64,000 bases of DNA from the NCBI RefSeq assembly GCF_000010725.1, contig NC_013858.1, forward strand, positions 558,001 through 622,000, given 5' to 3'. The position numbers and the translations under genes are program-made. This stretch comes from Azospirillum sp. B510 (lineage in GTDB: Bacteria; Pseudomonadota; Alphaproteobacteria; Azospirillales; Azospirillaceae). A model generated the notes under the pieces. That model ran no database searches, had not been told where the DNA came from, and saw nothing but the letters and a program-made list of their open reading frames with translations. Of this stretch, positions 61,075-64,000 are shown in pieces. The first letter of the stretch is position 1. Every line of letters begins with the position of its first letter.

Positions 61075-61560
61075 TTACGCGTCGCAACCCGCCTGATAGC
61101 GTTCCATGGCGGCGCGGATGTCGTCCGGAATCGGTACGGAGGCGAAATCGTCCAGCGAGGTGGTGACCAGCGTCAGGCTGCCCGACAGCCGCACCTGCCC
61201 CTCATGCTCGCCATTGATGCGCAGCTGGAGGGAGCTGCGGCCCAGCCGCTCCAGCAGGACGCCCAGGGTCAGCGTGTCGCCCATCCGGCTGGGGATGACG
61301 AAGTCGCATTCGGCATGGACGATCGGCAGGCCCAGCCGCCGTTGCAGGATCATCGTCGCGTAATCGATGTCCAGCCCCTGGGTGAACCAATCCTCCACCG
61401 CGCCGTTGAACATGTCGAAATAGACCGGGAAATAGACGATACCGGCCGGGTCGCAGTGGGAAAAGCGAATGGGCCGCTGAACCCGGAAACAGCCCGCCGG
61501 CAAGGGCCGGTGGCTGGGGTGTTCGTCGGGACGGCGCGGCCGCTCGCTGTACTCGGGCAT
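61075..61560 (-). CDS. hotdog-fold acyl-CoA thioesterase (4-hydroxybenzoyl-CoA thioesterase/YbgC type)
   Basis: This 161-residue protein has the 4HBT signature FSHCDPAGIVYFPVYFDMFNGAVEDWF, with the catalytic Asp in CDPAG. It continues with the long helix, VHAECDFVIPSRMGDTL and a C-terminal strand. Its chain length and fold match cytosolic acyl-CoA thioesterases, while a 4-hydroxybenzoyl-CoA substrate is only suggested by family resemblance. The frame runs back to 61683, but ATG 61560 (MPEYSER) is taken. An N-terminal Arg/Pro/His-rich stretch (residues 1-30) precedes the domain. Confidence 0.86.
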   Translation of the reverse strand: MPEYSERPRRPDEHPSHRPLPAGCFRVQRPIRFSHCDPAGIVYFPVYFDMFNGAVEDWFTQGLDIDYATMILQRRLGLPIVHAECDFVIPSRMGDTLTLGVLLERLGRSSLQLRINGEHEGQVRLSGSLTLVTTSLDDFASVPIPDDIRAAMERYQAGCDA

Positions 61561-61992
61561 CTCTTGTTCAATCCTTGTTCCGCTTCGGCCCTCATTCCCC
61601 CGGCTGTCCGGACATACGGGACGGGTGCCTTGCGGTCGCCGCGTTTCACGCCGGCGGATAGCGGTTGTGGACAATCCCAACAATCCGGGAAAAGCACCTT
61701 TCGTTCAACGGCTTCCTGCGGGAATAGGGGTAAGCCGCAGTTTTCGCCCCCCGGGCTGTTGCTGAAATGCTGCACCGCAATCACGCCAACGGGACGCCGC
61801 CCCGTCCGGCCCCGCTCCGGCGCCATCGCCCACAATTTGTCGCAGTTTCCGCCTTTCCCGGTGCAAACATCACACAAAGATCCCGCCGGTCCCCGCCATC
61901 CTCCCGCACGCATCCGGGTTCAGGCCCAAAACGGACATCAGGCCCGACGGCCAGCCACGGCCGAGGGCACATCAGGCGAGGACACCGAACCG
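61561..61992. other. intergenic region between the thioesterase and the CBM60/beta-helix gene
   Basis: This 432-bp divergent region has no recognisable gene. Long open frames through it are extensions of the thioesterase and beta-helix frames on their own strands, lacking conserved content. It is less GC-rich near 61650-61720 (ttgtggacaatcccaacaat), where the promoter of the 61993 gene may lie. Confidence 0.4.
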
Positions 61993-63825
61993 ATGGCCAC
62001 CTCCACTTCCAAGATCGTCGTGAACGCCCTGGGCAAGGCCGCGGGCGGCGTGAACGCCCATTTCACCCTGCTGGTCGACGGCCAGAAGGTGGGCGAGGGC
62101 AGCACCGGCACGACGGCGAAGGATTTCGTCTTCACGCCCGTGCTGACCACCGGCACGGCGCACAAGATCCAGGTCCAGTACGACAATGACGGCGTCGTCA
62201 ACGGCCAGGACCGCAACCTGACGGTCAACAGCGTCAGCATCAACGGCCACAGCTATTCCCCCACCAGCAGCGCCGTCACCTATGACAAGGGCGCGCTGGA
62301 CGGCCGCGACGTCGCCGCCGGCCAGAAGGACATGTGGTGGAACGGCACGCTGGTGGTGAAGGCCGCCGCGACCGATTTCGCCGCCCCCAACACGACGCCG
62401 GGGACGACGCCCGGCACGCCCACCACGCCGAAGCCGACCGAACCGGCCTTCTACGTCGCCACCAACGGCAAGGACAGCTGGTCGGGCAAGCTGGCCGCCC
62501 CCAACGCCGACGGCACCGACGGCCCCTTCGCCAGCCTCGCCAAGGCGCAGGCGGCGATGCGCGCCGATCACACCATCGACACCACCTATATCCGCGGCGG
62601 CGACTATCACCAGAACGGGCTGTGGCTGGACGGCCAGGATTCCGGCGTGACCTTCGCCGGCTACGGCAACGAGAAGGCGGTGATCCACGGCGGCTCCAAC
62701 GCCTCGGTGTCCTTCGGCCTCGGTGGGGCCAAGAACGTCACCATCGAAGGGCTGACCTTCGCCGACGGCGTCGTCGGCGGCCATTACGTCTATGCCGACA
62801 ACGCCGCCGGCCTGACCTTCGCGAACAATGTCGTGAAGGGCGGCGGCTACGGCATCACCGTGCAGGGCAGCGCCAACAGCAAGGTCACCGGCAACCAGTT
62901 CGACAACACCGGCGCCGAGTCGATCTTCGTCAAGGCCGGCTCCAACGCCACGCAGGTCTCCGACAACCTGATCCGGCACCCGAACGCCGCCGACCGCGGC
63001 GACGCCGGCATCTGGATCAACGGCAGCTCCGACGTCAAGGTCACCCACAACCAGATCGAGAACTCGCCGGAAAAAGCCATCGCGGTCGGTTCGGTCCAGA
63101 CGGACGGCAGCGACGCGGCCTACCGCGTGACAGTCTCCTACAACAAAGTGATCAACGCCAATCTCGAATCCAACGACGGCGGCGGCATCTATCTGATCAA
63201 CCGCCAGCAGGATCTGGCCAATCACACCGTCATCAACAACGAGGTGTCCGGCACCACCGCGACCAACCCGTCGAGCCAGGTGGCGAGCTGGGGCATCTAT
63301 CTCGACGACTGGACCAGCGGCACCACGGTGAAGGGCAACATCGTCCATGACAACATCGGCGGCGTGTTCCTGCATGGCGGCTGGAACAACACGGTCACCG
63401 AGAACGTGATCGCCGGCAACAGCGGCGCCCAGATCGGCCTTCAGCAGCCCGTCGCCTGGGGCGGCTGGAAGGGCCACCAGATGAGCGGCAACGACATCTC
63501 CGGCAATGTGGTCGATGTCCGGGAGGGCACCGCCGTCCATATCTACGGACCGGCCAATGCCGGCACCATCCACAACAATTTCTACAGCCACCTCGACGCG
63601 TCCAAGGACCTTTTCGACGTCTGGCCGCAGGTGATGTCGGGCGGCGGCAAGGGCGATCTCGCCGAGTGGAAGGCCGCGGGGTACGACAAGGGGTCGATGA
63701 CGCTGGATCCGAGCTTCGTCAATCCGGGCGCCCACGACTACAGCCTGGCCTCCAACTCGCCGGTCTACGGCATGGGCTTCGACGCCGTGCCCTACGACCA
63801 GATCGGCCTGCTGCACCACGCCTGA
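61993..63825 (+). CDS. CBM60-like module fused to a right-handed parallel beta-helix domain
   Basis: The 610-residue protein begins at ATG 61993 with a CBM60-like module (residues 1-115; YDNDGVVNGQDRNLTV), very close to those of the cellulase at 51772. A Thr/Pro linker (about 134-150) leads to a beta-helix of about 445 residues with the motifs GGYGITVQGSANSKVTGNQF and NTVTENVIAGNSGAQI. FYVATNGKDSWSGKL is a common opening of pectate-lyase-like or alginate-epimerase-like helices. No signal peptide is present. A polysaccharide-acting extracellular enzyme or binding protein is likely, with unknown substrate. Confidence 0.82.
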   Translation: MATSTSKIVVNALGKAAGGVNAHFTLLVDGQKVGEGSTGTTAKDFVFTPVLTTGTAHKIQVQYDNDGVVNGQDRNLTVNSVSINGHSYSPTSSAVTYDKGALDGRDVAAGQKDMWWNGTLVVKAAATDFAAPNTTPGTTPGTPTTPKPTEPAFYVATNGKDSWSGKLAAPNADGTDGPFASLAKAQAAMRADHTIDTTYIRGGDYHQNGLWLDGQDSGVTFAGYGNEKAVIHGGSNASVSFGLGGAKNVTIEGLTFADGVVGGHYVYADNAAGLTFANNVVKGGGYGITVQGSANSKVTGNQFDNTGAESIFVKAGSNATQVSDNLIRHPNAADRGDAGIWINGSSDVKVTHNQIENSPEKAIAVGSVQTDGSDAAYRVTVSYNKVINANLESNDGGGIYLINRQQDLANHTVINNEVSGTTATNPSSQVASWGIYLDDWTSGTTVKGNIVHDNIGGVFLHGGWNNTVTENVIAGNSGAQIGLQQPVAWGGWKGHQMSGNDISGNVVDVREGTAVHIYGPANAGTIHNNFYSHLDASKDLFDVWPQVMSGGGKGDLAEWKAAGYDKGSMTLDPSFVNPGAHDYSLASNSPVYGMGFDAVPYDQIGLLHHA

Positions 63826-63835
63826 CCCGTCCTCT

Positions 63836-63875
63836 CCTCATCGGCCATAGAGCCTAGGCCCCATGGCCGATGAGG
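63836..63875 (+). terminator. hairpin terminator of the CBM60/beta-helix gene
   Basis: A perfect 13-bp stem (63836-63848 with 63863-63875) with a 14-base loop begins 10 bases past the stop. No strong T tract is visible. The remaining 125 bp to the window edge hold nothing I recognise. Confidence 0.6.
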
Positions 63876-64000
63876 GTCCGGCTGGAACTTTGGGGTGGTC
63901 GGGATGTTATGGCTTTTGAAAAGTCGCCTGGTCCGACGCCGGGGGTATCTTGAAGTCAAGACCGCCCGCCCCAACCTGTCAGTCGTCATGCCGCCACCGC

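Noticed and set aside
63876..64000. Possible start of another gene at the right edge
   Set aside because: Only about 125 bp remain and no frame there shows a recognisable product or ribosome site.

Overview
The window is about 64 kb of GC-rich DNA with strong third-position G/C bias. Its gene content points to an alphaproteobacterium of the Azospirillum/Rhodospirillales type: MocR and LysR regulators beside transporters, a valine-degradation block, several ABC cassettes, two ParA-type ATPases, and large exported proteins. The species and the replicon (chromosome, chromid or plasmid) cannot be fixed from sequence alone. No tRNA, rRNA or CRISPR array was seen.

Layout. 1-2.4 kb: an rnk-like gene, then a complete ISAs1-family insertion sequence with an exact 10-bp target duplication. 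2.4-12.1 kb: a tiny membrane protein, a MocR regulator, an MFS exporter divergent from a LysR gene, an aldo/keto reductase, a PiT phosphate transporter and an Old-Yellow-Enzyme oxidoreductase. Between the last two lies a 277-bp non-coding element whose ends match those of the IS and which has its own 10-bp target duplication. 12.4-16.5 kb: an unknown protein, a ParA-like ATPase with a C-terminal membrane segment, and a TPR/glycosyltransferase-like/FkbM methyltransferase fusion. 16.6-21.2 kb: mmsA, an acyl-CoA dehydrogenase and mmsB (valine/isobutyrate catabolism), with a convergent LysR gene. 21.9-23.9 kb: a ParA plus DUF3102-like pair read away from a region with two perfect palindromes and a tandem 12-bp repeat, which together resemble a partition cassette. 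23.9-29.1 kb: a giant exoprotein joining a filamentous-haemagglutinin secretion domain, two long polyproline tracts and a C-terminal caspase-fold protease domain.

29.2-40.5 kb: hmgA behind a perfect inverted repeat, a Methyltransf_17-type methyltransferase, a catalytically dead ABC-transporter-like protein ending in a cyclic-nucleotide-binding domain, and a four-gene peptide-type ABC importer. 40.8-47.1 kb: six tightly coupled glycan genes (four glycosyltransferases, a histidine phosphatase, a polysaccharide deacetylase). 47.1-51.6 kb: an AbrB/Doc toxin-antitoxin pair, an unknown membrane protein, a short LysR gene divergent from an ATC-hydrolase-like gene, and an AT-rich orphan membrane gene that looks transferred. 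51.8-64 kb: a GH5 cellulase with two CBM60-like modules, a polar amino-acid ABC importer divergent from an RpiR regulator, pyruvate kinase, an Lrp/AsnC regulator, a hotdog thioesterase, and a second CBM60-like protein carrying a parallel beta-helix.

The most unusual items are the haemagglutinin-caspase fusion, the pseudo-ABC/cNMP protein beside its methyltransferase, the ParA/DUF3102 cassette with its palindromes, the IS-derived miniature element, and the compact glycan operon. Almost all long open frames on the opposite strands are GC-driven shadows and were left out.
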